NCBI GenBank assembly: GCA_910587375.1
Contig: CAJULR010000017.1
Location: 1-32,900 of the forward strand
From: Candidatus Gastranaerophilales bacterium
GTDB lineage: Bacteria; Cyanobacteriota; Vampirovibrionia; Gastranaerophilales; Gastranaerophilaceae
Reading direction: 5' to 3'
Length of the DNA stretch: 32,900 bases
In this document: positions 17,738-25,592 of the stretch, piece by piece
Numbering within the stretch: position 1 is the stretch's first letter
How the letters are laid out: each line of letters begins with the position of its first letter
The notes under the pieces: generated by a model
Databases searched by the model: none
Seen by the model: only the letters and a program-made list of their open reading frames with translations
What the model was told of the DNA's origin: nothing
Translations under genes and position numbers: made by a program

Positions 17738-18319
17738 CTAATCCTTTAAAAATCTTTTTGATTCAAAAATTACCGGCAAACCCCTTAAAACACAGAAGGC
17801 AACTGCAATGTAAGTACAAATAAGGCCTATAACATAGATTGTGTGGTCAAATTGCGTGCCGATGTGCCCTGCAATAAGGAAAACAAAAGCAACCGCCTTG
17901 CATACAGCGTATGTGAACCTTGAAAAATTTGAAGCCACAATGAATTTAGCAATTTTGCCCTGCATCATTGTTTTTTCACCAAAAGGCGTAAAACCTTTCT
18001 CTAAAGCTAAAGATCTTAAAGAATCCGTTATAATGCCGCGGGTAAGAACAATAACAGGAACAATAACACTTATCCAGCCAAGCGCTGAAAAGCAAATCCA
18101 GTAAAGGTTTTCAACAATTCTATCACCCATAATGTCTAAAACCGCACCAAGCTTTGATGTTTCGTTAAATTTCCTTGCAATATACCCATCTAAGCCGTCA
18201 AACCACATAACAAAAATGGTTAAAACAAGCGACACGGGCGCAAATTTGTTTCCTAAAAACAGAAGTCCCATTGCAACAAATGCAAGAAAAATCCTTGAAA
18301 GTGTGATAATATTTGCCAT
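17738..18319 (-). CDS. pgsA: CDP-alcohol phosphatidyltransferase (PgsA-like)
   Basis: The 193-residue membrane enzyme begins ANIITLSRI and contains the full CDP-alcohol phosphotransferase signature DG-x2-AR-x8-G-x3-D-x3-D (starting DGYIARKF, ending GAVLDIMGD). The opening and length fit phosphatidylglycerophosphate synthase, which joins CDP-diacylglycerol to glycerol-3-phosphate, but another CDP-alcohol substrate is possible. Several membrane helices are apparent. The start has AAGGATAG. It lies only four bases after the lpxB stop, so it is in the LPS operon. Confidence 0.85.
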   Translation of the reverse strand: MANIITLSRIFLAFVAMGLLFLGNKFAPVSLVLTIFVMWFDGLDGYIARKFNETSKLGAVLDIMGDRIVENLYWICFSALGWISVIVPVIVLTRGIITDSLRSLALEKGFTPFGEKTMMQGKIAKFIVASNFSRFTYAVCKAVAFVFLIAGHIGTQFDHTIYVIGLICTYIAVAFCVLRGLPVIFESKRFLKD

Positions 18320-18323
18320 TTTT

Positions 18324-19442
18324 CTATCCTTCTTTTTTTGTAAGTTCTTCGTTAATTATTTTTGCCGCCTCTTCCACGCAGTGTTTAGAAGACAACAACT
18401 CCTCTGTTTCCCTAAACCCGCTCAACTGAAGCATTTTTTCTTTTTCGCTGTCTAAAATATTCATTATTTTTTCGGCAATTTTTCCTGCCTTCGCGTCATA
18501 CATTAAAAATTCAGGCACAATGTCTTTCCCTGTAATAATATTCACAAGGCAGGCCTTTTTAATTGAGCGCACCAAAAGATATACCATATAGAAAAACAAT
18601 GGGCCCCTGTATGCAATAATCATAGGCGTTTTATAGAGCGCCGCTTCAAGTGCCACAGTGCCGGAAGCCAAAATCAGGGCGTCTGACGCAGATAAAAGCG
18701 CGTGGTTTTCACCTTTTATAGTTTTAAAATCCGTCTTAAAGGCATTATCAGGCAAATTCGTCGCATGAGATACGGCAAATTGCACATCATTCCTTGTTTT
18801 TTCAATAATTTTTGCCGTATTCATAAAAATTTTAAACAAAAATTTAATCTCAAAAGGCCTGGAACCAGGAAAAATCGACACTAATTTCTTATTCAAATCA
18901 AAACCATGGCGTCTGAAAAATTCGGCCCTGTCTGCGGGCGCAGGCAATTCCTTCACCAAAGGATGCCCTACATAAACGTTTTCAACCCCCGCCTCATCAT
19001 ACATTTTCTTTTCAAACGGAAAAATCGTTAAAACCTTGTCAATATTCTTTTTCACGGTTCTAAGGCGCCATTTTCTTGAAGCCCAAATTTGCGGCGGAAT
19101 GAAATAGAAAGTTTTAATCCCGGCACGCTTCAAATGTTTTGAAACAGAAAGGTTAAATGCCCCATAATCCACTAATAACACTAAATCCGGCTTAAAAACA
19201 TTTTTTAGATAGCCTACAATTTTTGCGCCTAAAATAACATGGTTAAAAACAACGGAAGGGCTAAGGCCCACAGCGCCCATTTTATCGTGGTTATGGAAAA
19301 GTTTAACACCCATTTTTGCAAGGTTTTCGCCGCCAACAGCCTCAATTTGAACATCCGGGTTCAACATCATAAGTTCCCTTGCAACGCCGCTTGCGTGCTT
19401 GTCGCCGGAAACTTCTCCTGTTATTATAAAAACCTTTTTCAA
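18324..19442 (-). CDS. lpxB: Lipid-A-disaccharide synthase
   Basis: LpxB condenses UDP-diacylglucosamine with lipid X to give the lipid A disaccharide. The 372-residue protein has the diagnostic start KVFIITGEVSGDKHASG, then PDLVLLVDYGAFN, YFIPPQIWASRKWR, YVGHPLVKE and the nucleotide-binding stretch GTVALEAALYKTPMIIAYR. The start is TTG after AGAGGAAG. It directly follows lpxI, which makes its lipid X substrate. Confidence 0.96.
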   Translation of the reverse strand: MKKVFIITGEVSGDKHASGVARELMMLNPDVQIEAVGGENLAKMGVKLFHNHDKMGAVGLSPSVVFNHVILGAKIVGYLKNVFKPDLVLLVDYGAFNLSVSKHLKRAGIKTFYFIPPQIWASRKWRLRTVKKNIDKVLTIFPFEKKMYDEAGVENVYVGHPLVKELPAPADRAEFFRRHGFDLNKKLVSIFPGSRPFEIKFLFKIFMNTAKIIEKTRNDVQFAVSHATNLPDNAFKTDFKTIKGENHALLSASDALILASGTVALEAALYKTPMIIAYRGPLFFYMVYLLVRSIKKACLVNIITGKDIVPEFLMYDAKAGKIAEKIMNILDSEKEKMLQLSGFRETEELLSSKHCVEEAAKIINEELTKKEG

Positions 19443-19527
19443 ATTGTCTTCCTCTTATTATCCGTTTTAAATTTTTGCCCTGAAGCCCCTGTTAAAAGCC
19501 TTAACACTTCAAAGCCCAAAACCACAT

Positions 19528-20346
19528 TTACACCGCAAGTATCACCATATTGTTCTTATCTGCGTATTTTACCATCGCTTCCTGGTTTACAATAATGGTT
19601 TCGCCCGCTTCAAGCGCCAAAACAGAAGCGCCATAGTGTTTCATAACCCTTAAAGTTTTAAGGCCAACGGTTGGAATATCAAAACGCTTGTCCTGGTTTG
19701 GTTTTGCAACTTTTACAACAACTGCCCCGCCGTTGCGCGCCAGTTTTGCCCCGCGTTTAATACATTTATCCGTGCCCTCAATCGCCTCAACTGCCATAAT
19801 CATCTTATTTTTCATAACAACAGACTGGCCAATATCAAGGTTTCCCATCTCTTTTGCAATTTTATAGCCATATTCAACATCCTGCATTTGCGCTTCTGTT
19901 GGCTGAGTCTTTGTCATAACGCCCTTTTGCACCATTAAACTTTTAATAAAAATTGTCTGGTCCAAAATCGTAATCCCAATTTCTTCCATTAAAGAAACAA
20001 TTTTCAACATAATAGCGTCATCGTTCAATTTGGGCGCTTCTTTTAAAAACTCAATCGCCATAGGTTCCAATTTTGGCCTTTTTAAAAGCATAGTTTTTGA
20101 AACCTTGCCCAAAAACGTCAGCTGTTTTATATTTTCATCAATTAAAGCCTGTTTTATGCTGTCCGCCTGGCCAAAGCCAAAGGATAAAACCTTTGAACAA
20201 TATTTTGTAAGCTCTTTATAATTGTCGCCTGAAAGTGATATCGCAACCACCTCAAAACCGTTTTCTTTAGCGGCTTGCGCCATTTTAACAGGCAAAAGCC
20301 CGTCCCCTGCCATAAGACATTGTTTATTTTCAAGTGTAATACTCAT
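19528..20346 (-). CDS. lpxI: UDP-2,3-diacylglucosamine pyrophosphatase LpxI
   Basis: LpxI hydrolyses UDP-2,3-diacylglucosamine to lipid X and UMP, replacing LpxH in many non-gammaproteobacterial Gram-negatives. The 272-residue protein has the family features AGDGLLPVKMAQAAKENG, LGKVSKTMLLKRP, GGAVVVKVAKPNQDKRFDIP and TVGLKTLRVMKHYGASVLAL. The ATG is adjacent to the TAG stop of lptA, so translation is coupled, and lpxB follows in the same direction. Confidence 0.93.
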   Translation of the reverse strand: MSITLENKQCLMAGDGLLPVKMAQAAKENGFEVVAISLSGDNYKELTKYCSKVLSFGFGQADSIKQALIDENIKQLTFLGKVSKTMLLKRPKLEPMAIEFLKEAPKLNDDAIMLKIVSLMEEIGITILDQTIFIKSLMVQKGVMTKTQPTEAQMQDVEYGYKIAKEMGNLDIGQSVVMKNKMIMAVEAIEGTDKCIKRGAKLARNGGAVVVKVAKPNQDKRFDIPTVGLKTLRVMKHYGASVLALEAGETIIVNQEAMVKYADKNNMVILAV

Positions 20347-21324
20347 CTAGGGCATTATCTCCATATCATCGTTACCATCTGAGCCTGAAATGCTTGTTTT
20401 AACATTTCCTGAGGCCTTAAATTCTTTCGGGTTCATTGTCATTGTAATTATGTCCGCTTCCACCGTGCTTGAGTTTTGGGTGATTTTAGACCTTCCCGTA
20501 AAGACAACTTTATTTGGCTTTTGGGTTACAGGGTCAATAAACACCTGTGCCTTTGGGCCAACGGCGGTATAATCTTTAAATTTAATATTCACATTACCGC
20601 CCGCTATTATATTATTCGTATTTTTATTATATTGCTGAAATCTTGCTTTAACATAAAGCCTTGAGCCATCTTCAAAAGTGACATCTGTGCTTGTGTTCCC
20701 GGACATTTGGTATTCCTGCCTTTGCGGGATGTATTCAAATTTATTTCCTTTTAAAACGTTGCTTTTTTCCTTCATAACAACGTTTCCCATAAGTTTCAGA
20801 TTTTGAATTTCCCCGCCCTTGTCAATTATGGCGCTTGCAGAATCAGAAAAAGTTTCAACATCCTGATAATGAACAATAACGGAGCCATCCGCCTTCATAA
20901 GCTTTGTTACGGTGTTATATTCCTGTGAATCTGAATTTATCACAATTAAAGGCTGGCGGTCTTTCATCATAATAGATTGAGTGTTTCCTTCCGCACGAAG
21001 GGTTTTATTTATCAAAGAAACCTTCATAATATTTGCTTTGATTTCGTGTTTTTTATTGTCTTTGTTTTGAAAGGCATATGGATTGTCAAAAAACACAGCC
21101 AAAGAAGGCTTTTTAGACTTTGGCTCTAAATCAAGCTCTGCCCTTGGGCTTTTAACAACAACATCCCCAACGGTAACTTTTACATCGCCCGAGAAAAAGC
21201 CTTTATTTTGATCAACGTTAATTTGCTGGTTAGCAGCCTCGATAACAACGCCCGCAGCGTACGCCCCCGCCATTGTTAAAGACATTAATATAAAAAATAT
21301 GGTCAAATTTTTCTTTAAATTCAT
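20347..21324 (-). CDS. lptA: LptA/OstA-like periplasmic LPS transport protein
   Basis: The 325-residue protein has an N-terminal signal peptide (basic start, hydrophobic core, cleavage after AGAYA). The rest is a long series of short beta strands typical of the OstA/LptA jelly-roll, with repeated phrases such as FFSGDVKVTVGD, LKADGSVIVHY and ASGNVKTSISG. It should bridge LPS from LptC to the outer membrane. It is clearly longer than the classical LptA of about 185 residues, suggesting a duplicated or extended beta-taco. The start overlaps the lptC stop by one base (TAATG). Confidence 0.88.
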   Translation of the reverse strand: MNLKKNLTIFFILMSLTMAGAYAAGVVIEAANQQINVDQNKGFFSGDVKVTVGDVVVKSPRAELDLEPKSKKPSLAVFFDNPYAFQNKDNKKHEIKANIMKVSLINKTLRAEGNTQSIMMKDRQPLIVINSDSQEYNTVTKLMKADGSVIVHYQDVETFSDSASAIIDKGGEIQNLKLMGNVVMKEKSNVLKGNKFEYIPQRQEYQMSGNTSTDVTFEDGSRLYVKARFQQYNKNTNNIIAGGNVNIKFKDYTAVGPKAQVFIDPVTQKPNKVVFTGRSKITQNSSTVEADIITMTMNPKEFKASGNVKTSISGSDGNDDMEIMP

Positions 21325-21944
21325 TATTTTTTTGCTCCCAAGCTTAAATTAAACGAAGACTTTTTGCCTTCCCCCTCTTTGTATGGCTCATAAACAGAGG
21401 ATTTACAGTTTCCTTCAATTCGAAATTTTGTAAAATCGTAATTAAAAATTGCCTTTTCGCTTACCGCCTCAAATTGGTCTTTTCCGCGCACAAGAACGTT
21501 TCCCGTGGCCACAATGTCCTCTTCTCTGCCCTTCCAGACAATTTTGTCCGCTTTAATTGAATACCCTTCTTTTGCGACAATAAGCGTGTCCCCTTCAAGC
21601 GTTATTACCTTTTCAGACTCTTTATATGTGCCTTTAGAAGATTCGATACTTAAAACAACCTCGTTTTCCTTGTTGTAAAAATTTCCCATCGCCTCTTCCA
21701 AAATTACAAGGCCGGTTGCGCTGTCATAGCTTCCTTTTTTGGCATAAAGTTCCCAATAGATTTTTTCATCCTTGGTTTCCGTTAAAATAAGATTTCCAAC
21801 GGTCACACGCCTTGATTTTGTGTCATTTGAAACGGAATTCGAGCGTATGTCTTTTGTCACTATCCATGACCATATAAAGCCAAAAAGACATATGCCAAAA
21901 ACTATTAAAAATACTGCAGTATATATTTTCTTCTTGTTTAGCAT
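21324..21944 (-). CDS. lptC: LPS export protein LptC
   Basis: The 206-residue protein has a single N-terminal membrane anchor (KIYTAVFLIVFGICLFGFIW) followed by a periplasmic beta-rich LptC/OstA-like domain with YAKKGSYDSATGLVILEEA and VATGNVLVRGKDQ. LptC belongs to the inner-membrane LptBFGC exporter and hands LPS to LptA, which is encoded immediately downstream with a one-base overlap. It is the first gene of the run that continues through lpxB. No Shine-Dalgarno is obvious. Confidence 0.88.
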   Translation of the reverse strand: MLNKKKIYTAVFLIVFGICLFGFIWSWIVTKDIRSNSVSNDTKSRRVTVGNLILTETKDEKIYWELYAKKGSYDSATGLVILEEAMGNFYNKENEVVLSIESSKGTYKESEKVITLEGDTLIVAKEGYSIKADKIVWKGREEDIVATGNVLVRGKDQFEAVSEKAIFNYDFTKFRIEGNCKSSVYEPYKEGEGKKSSFNLSLGAKK

Positions 21945-22023
21945 GACAAGTCAATTTTAGCATGAACACTGATTTTGGTCGTAATGTGTGAAAATATGTT
22001 AACTTTCCGTTATTTTTTTCAAT

Positions 22024-22069
22024 AAAAATGCCCCGGCTCAAATTTTGTAAAAAAACCGCAGGCATTTTT
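22024..22069 (-). terminator. Intrinsic terminator of the lipoprotein gene
   Basis: AAAAATGCC and GGCATTTTT, with an inner CGG/CCG, form a hairpin downstream of the minus-strand lipoprotein gene. The T-run reads correctly on the minus strand. Confidence 0.7.
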
Positions 22070-22096
22070 ATTGTTATTCTATATTTTAAGCAGGGT

Positions 22097-22885
22097 TTAA
22101 TCTAAATGCGGGTGTCCGCCAAGCTCTACAACCCTTGCAATGGCTTCATCCTGCTTGCTTTCTGCAGCTGCCTTATCCGCTTCAAGCTTTAATATCAAAG
22201 ATTCAAGCCCTCTAACATCGTTATAAATGTCCACATAGCTGTCATAATCAGCCTCAAAGCCAGGCGGCTTGTCGTTAGGTGTTTCTCTGTCATATGTCAA
22301 AAGTTTTTCTTCGGCCTGTTCAAGCTCTGCCATTGCCGTTTCAAGCCTATTTTGGGCGTCGCTTAATTGCGCGTTAATATCGCCAAGGCGCTCATCTAAA
22401 GATTTTAGCTGTTGGTTTTTTACATATAATTCCTGCTCTTTTATTGCTTCTTCTGTTATTGCGCTTATTGTATCATCTTTACTTTCGTTTTTGGGCGTTG
22501 AAGAAGGGTACACTATGCCGCCAGGCGTCCTGTAAGCTTCCAAGTTTTGTTGTTCATCATCAGAACTATCTTTTGGACTGCCATCTGCAGATGTGCGCGG
22601 TTCACTTTCGCTGCGCACTATTTCTTCATATGAAGGCGGAACATAACCCGTGCCACCGCTTATACTTACCTGCGGCTTCTGTTGCCCGCATCCTGCAAGA
22701 ACAAGGAGAGAAGCACCTGCTGCGGCCAAAAGAGGGACAAATTTCTTTGGAATAATGTTTCCCGTAAAAGCTGGTTTTGCTGCAGTTTCTACGGAATTAT
22801 TAACCTGACAGCCTGTGCGCAGGCTTCTTTTATGAGTTTGGCTCTTTGCGCCAGTATAAATTGCAGGCTGCATGCTGATTTTCAT
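22097..22885 (-). CDS. Coiled-coil lipoprotein with N-terminal extension
   Basis: The 262-residue protein has a clear lipobox LVLAGC (Cys66) at the end of a hydrophobic segment, FVPLLAAAGASLLVLAG. About 45 residues that include KPAFTGN precede it, far more than a normal lipoprotein n-region. After the cysteine there is a Ser/Pro/Asp-rich linker (about 67-130), then a coiled coil (about 130-205), then a second helical segment to the C-terminus. The Shine-Dalgarno AAGGAG is six bases before the ATG and a terminator follows, so the gene is monocistronic. An alternative start within the extension would give a standard lipoprotein, but no later ATG with a ribosome site is apparent. Confidence 0.75.
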   Translation of the reverse strand: MKISMQPAIYTGAKSQTHKRSLRTGCQVNNSVETAAKPAFTGNIIPKKFVPLLAAAGASLLVLAGCGQQKPQVSISGGTGYVPPSYEEIVRSESEPRTSADGSPKDSSDDEQQNLEAYRTPGGIVYPSSTPKNESKDDTISAITEEAIKEQELYVKNQQLKSLDERLGDINAQLSDAQNRLETAMAELEQAEEKLLTYDRETPNDKPPGFEADYDSYVDIYNDVRGLESLILKLEADKAAAESKQDEAIARVVELGGHPHLD

Positions 22886-23005
22886 TATAATCTCCTTGCT
22901 TATTTTGACCTATTTTTAAAATAGCGTGAATATGTTATATTGCCCAATTATTGCAAAATGTTACAATAGTTTTACAATTGTTTTTTTGTAAGGAAAAGAA
23001 GGGGG

Positions 23006-23034
23006 TTGAAATTTTATTTTCAGCGTTTAATAAT
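23006..23034 (+). promoter_or_regulatory. Ancestral tRNA-fMet promoter (left copy)
   Basis: TTGAAA (23006-23011), a 17-base spacer and AATAAT form a promoter. The whole 29-base block recurs exactly at 31861-31889 in front of the intact tRNA-fMet. Here it now reads into a truncated tRNA. Confidence 0.7.
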
Positions 23035-23065
23035 AGTTGTGTTGAGGGAGTTTCCCTTGGTTCAA

Positions 23066-23157
23066 AATTGAATATCGCAGGATGGACCGAGCAAACGGTG
23101 AGTTTGCAAGATTATGAGAATTGGTGCCAGACTGCAAATTAAAGAAAAATTGAATAT
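23066..23157 (+). repeat. Degenerate tRNA-fMet 5' copy with hairpin insert
   Basis: AATTGAATAT plus CGCAGGATGGA (23066-23086) repeats the start of tRNA-fMet with one change and is interrupted at 23087 by CCGAGCAAACGGTGA-GTTTGCAAG, a small hairpin (GCAAAC/GTTTGC). AATTGAATAT recurs at 23148-23157, just before the next tRNA copy. The hairpin and following bases resemble those of the tRNA-Ile-like copy at 7367-7453. Confidence 0.6.
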
Positions 23158-23159
23158 TT

Positions 23160-23200
<41 letters not shown>

Positions 23201-23226
23201 GACTCATTTAAAATTTGGTTCATTGC

Positions 23227-23261
23227 TTGGTATAATAAGTGTTATTGGCATTTATAGAATA
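23227..23261 (+). repeat. Subterminal direct repeat (left copy)
   Basis: This 35-base segment (TTGGTATAATAAGTGTTATT and onward) recurs exactly at 31542-31576, in both cases a similar distance after a tRNA-fMet fragment. It may hold integrase arm-binding sites or a promoter, as it contains TATAAT. Confidence 0.8.
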
Positions 23262-23364
23262 CTTGGTTTTTTGCTTTAAATTGTAGGGAAGACCTATAAT
23301 TATTGTAGGTCATTTTGTGTTCAATTTTTTTTTATTTTCTTTCATTTTTATTTCCCGTTTTGTA

Positions 23365-24609
23365 CTATTTATGTGGTATAAATTCATCAGGAACTTCTTT
23401 TTCATTACTGTTAAATATTCTTTTAAGACGATTGCTTTGAAGGTCTGCAAGTTCTTCTAATTGATGTGGTAATACGTGTGTATAAGTATCCAAAGTAATG
23501 CCTATGCCACTATGCCCGAGCCATTTTGAAACCTTTTTAATATCAGCTTTTGCCTCAAATAAAGCAGTGGCGCAAGAATGCCTGAAAGAATGTATTTTAT
23601 AGTGTTCAATACCGGCTTCTTTTAATCGCCTGTTAACAAAGGCTCTAAATGTTGTATCACATATAAAATCGCCGTCATCCTTTGCAAACACAAGGTCAAG
23701 CTGCCTAAAATATTTTTGCCCCAGCCTTAGCTTGTTTTTGGCTTGCAGTTTCCTAACATGACGAAGTATTTGCTCAACTTCCTTAAACATTGGTATTGTT
23801 CTGTTTGATGATTTTGTTTTGGTTGAGTCAATTATTTCTTTTTTATATTTATACTTGCAATTTTTATCCTTATTTGGCACTGCCTGCATTTGTTGGTCAA
23901 TTCTTATTGTATATTTTTCAAAATCAATCTTTGACCACTGCAAACCAAGTGTTTCACCCAATCTCGAACCAACACAAAGAAAGAATATTATTAACATATC
24001 CCATTGAGTGCCTTGCTCACAGCAATATTTTATAAGTTTATCGTAATCTTCAGGGCTTAATATTTCCGTTTCTTTCTTTGGTGCTTTTGGATATTTAGCC
24101 TTGTTATTGGGGTTTTCCTTTATAACATCATTTTGGTATGCGCACTCAAGCATCCTGTTTACAACGGCACGGATATTCTTAACCGTTTTAGGGTCAAGTG
24201 TTCCGCCTCTGCCGTTACTTTTCTTTGTGCAGGCATTGTAAAATTTCTGCAATTTAACTCCTGTAAGGTCTTTTAATCTGATATTACCCAGCCCCGGGAT
24301 AATATGGTGGTCTAAAATACTTCTATCATCACTAACAGTTGTGATTTTGACATGATTTACAACATAATTATCAAACCAAAAGTTTGCCCACTGTGTAATA
24401 TTCCAGTATGCGTTCACATCATCTGAATAAACGCCCTCTTGCTCATTTCGCCATTTGTTCGCTTTTATAAGACACTCATCCTTTGTTTTTGCCCAGAAGT
24501 ATTTATATTTGCGCTTTCCTGAATTATCAAGATAAGAAATCCTGTAATCATAGCCGTTGCCATTTTTAGAAAAACATCCTTCACCGTTTTTTCGTCTGCT
24601 TTTAGCCAT
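23365..24609 (-). CDS. int: Tyrosine-type site-specific integrase
   Basis: The frame is open from 24669, but ATG 24609 with AGGGG upstream gives MAKSRRKNGEG, a normal start of phage-type integrases, and about 414 residues. The N-terminal AP2-like arm-binding region (about 1-60) is followed by a core-binding SAM-like domain and the catalytic domain. The catalytic residues are visible: Arg in GSRLGETLGLQW, His-x-x-Arg in HSFRHS, His in LGHSGIG and the nucleophile Tyr in DTYTHVLP. It should integrate and excise the island at tRNA-fMet, whose attL lies about 165 bases beyond its 3' end. Its start overlaps the end of the serine recombinase gene by eight bases. Confidence 0.95.
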   Translation of the reverse strand: MAKSRRKNGEGCFSKNGNGYDYRISYLDNSGKRKYKYFWAKTKDECLIKANKWRNEQEGVYSDDVNAYWNITQWANFWFDNYVVNHVKITTVSDDRSILDHHIIPGLGNIRLKDLTGVKLQKFYNACTKKSNGRGGTLDPKTVKNIRAVVNRMLECAYQNDVIKENPNNKAKYPKAPKKETEILSPEDYDKLIKYCCEQGTQWDMLIIFFLCVGSRLGETLGLQWSKIDFEKYTIRIDQQMQAVPNKDKNCKYKYKKEIIDSTKTKSSNRTIPMFKEVEQILRHVRKLQAKNKLRLGQKYFRQLDLVFAKDDGDFICDTTFRAFVNRRLKEAGIEHYKIHSFRHSCATALFEAKADIKKVSKWLGHSGIGITLDTYTHVLPHQLEELADLQSNRLKRIFNSNEKEVPDEFIPHK

Positions 24610-25213
24610 TTGCGCACCCCTTTTCTTGCGCTTCAGCTTTTTTATCACGAACAAATTTATAAAATGCATATTCGCTGATGTTTAATTCTCTAATAGCAAC
24701 AGATGATTTAATTTCACGTTTTTGCCATTTTCCGTAAACTTCATTAAAATTAGCAGGTTCAACAACTTGCTTTCTGCCTTTATATTTACCCTGCATTTTA
24801 GCAACTGCGATACCGTCACGCTGTCTTTCTAAAAGGTTTGCACGTTCAAATTCATAAATTGCAGCTAAAAAAGTTATCATTAATTTGCCAAAATTTGTTG
24901 ATGTGTCAATGTTTTCTTTGATACTTTTCAGTGCTACGCCTTTGTCGGTAAGGTATTCAACAATATTTAATAAATCCTTTGTATTTCGAGCAAGGCGTGA
25001 GAGGTCTTTAATATAGATTATGTCCCCCTCTCTAACATATTCAAGCATTGCCTGTAATTGCGGACGCGCGGTATTCTTACCGCTTATTTTTTCCTCAAAA
25101 ACTTTGTCCATACCAACATTTTTCAATAATTCCTTTTGGCTTTCAGTATTCTGCTCAATAGAACTAACTCTAATGTACCCGACATTTTGTCCTTTGGTCG
25201 CCATTCTGTTCAT
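24602..25213 (-). CDS. Serine recombinase (resolvase/invertase family)
   Basis: The 203-residue protein shows the resolvase catalytic domain. The nucleophile serine lies in VGYIRVSSIEQN, then come KDLSRLARN with the catalytic arginines and TFLAAIYEFERANLLERQRDG at the start of the long dimer helix. A C-terminal helix-turn-helix (SSVAIRELNISEYAFYKFVR) follows. Size fits small resolvases and invertases, not the large integrases. Shine-Dalgarno AGGAGA is strong. It overlaps the tyrosine integrase, so both recombinases are made from one message. Possible jobs are resolution of dimers or inversion of a local segment, and the long non-coding region upstream may hold its target. Confidence 0.94.
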   Translation of the reverse strand: MNRMATKGQNVGYIRVSSIEQNTESQKELLKNVGMDKVFEEKISGKNTARPQLQAMLEYVREGDIIYIKDLSRLARNTKDLLNIVEYLTDKGVALKSIKENIDTSTNFGKLMITFLAAIYEFERANLLERQRDGIAVAKMQGKYKGRKQVVEPANFNEVYGKWQKREIKSSVAIRELNISEYAFYKFVRDKKAEAQEKGCANG

Positions 25214-25368
25214 AGTAAAATCTCCTTTTTACTTGTTTGTAGGATGACGAGTGTTTGAAGTAAAGACTTCACCACTGAAATGACTGAAAAATCAAATTCT
25301 AAGTCTATTCAGGGAGTTTTAAATACCAAAATTTCGCCTGTTTAGAGTATACCCAAACACGTAATAAA

Positions 25369-25390
25369 ACTTAATCAAATTTGATTAAGT
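25369..25390. promoter_or_regulatory. 22-bp perfect palindrome, operator-like
   Basis: The half-site ACTTAATCAAA is followed by its exact complement, about 160 bases upstream of the serine recombinase start. Its size and symmetry suit a dimeric DNA-binding protein, possibly the XRE protein of the island or the serine recombinase. Confidence 0.5.
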
Positions 25391-25466
25391 ATCTTTCTAT
25401 TTAACTCCCAAGATAAAGTGTAAATTATATTTAAATGCTAGTTAAAACTAGTCTCAAAAGTTTATT

Positions 25467-25592
25467 ATCTGGTTAAGTTAACGATGTCTTTCGTCATCCA
25501 ACTACTAACATCTGAACCCTTGTTTTAGTAACCATGGCATCTGGTTCTCCACTGCCGGGGCGTTTATCCATTCGCTAACGTCGAAAAGCTTC
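25467..25592 (-). ncRNA. Candidate structured RNA
   Basis: This block is visibly richer in G and C than its surroundings, has no good reading frame, and contains several nested complementary pairs: TACTAA/TTAGTA (25503-25508 and 25525-25530) extended by CCA/TGG, GATG/CATC at 25483-25486/25495-25498, and GCG/CGC near 25560-25575. It lies upstream of the serine recombinase in the minus direction. The strand is a guess and I recognise no known RNA family. Confidence 0.35.

Noticed and set aside
22951..23142. Plus-strand 63-codon open frame upstream of attL
   Set aside because: It runs through the duplicated tRNA-fMet promoter and the degenerate tRNA copy and has no convincing start, so it is not a gene.
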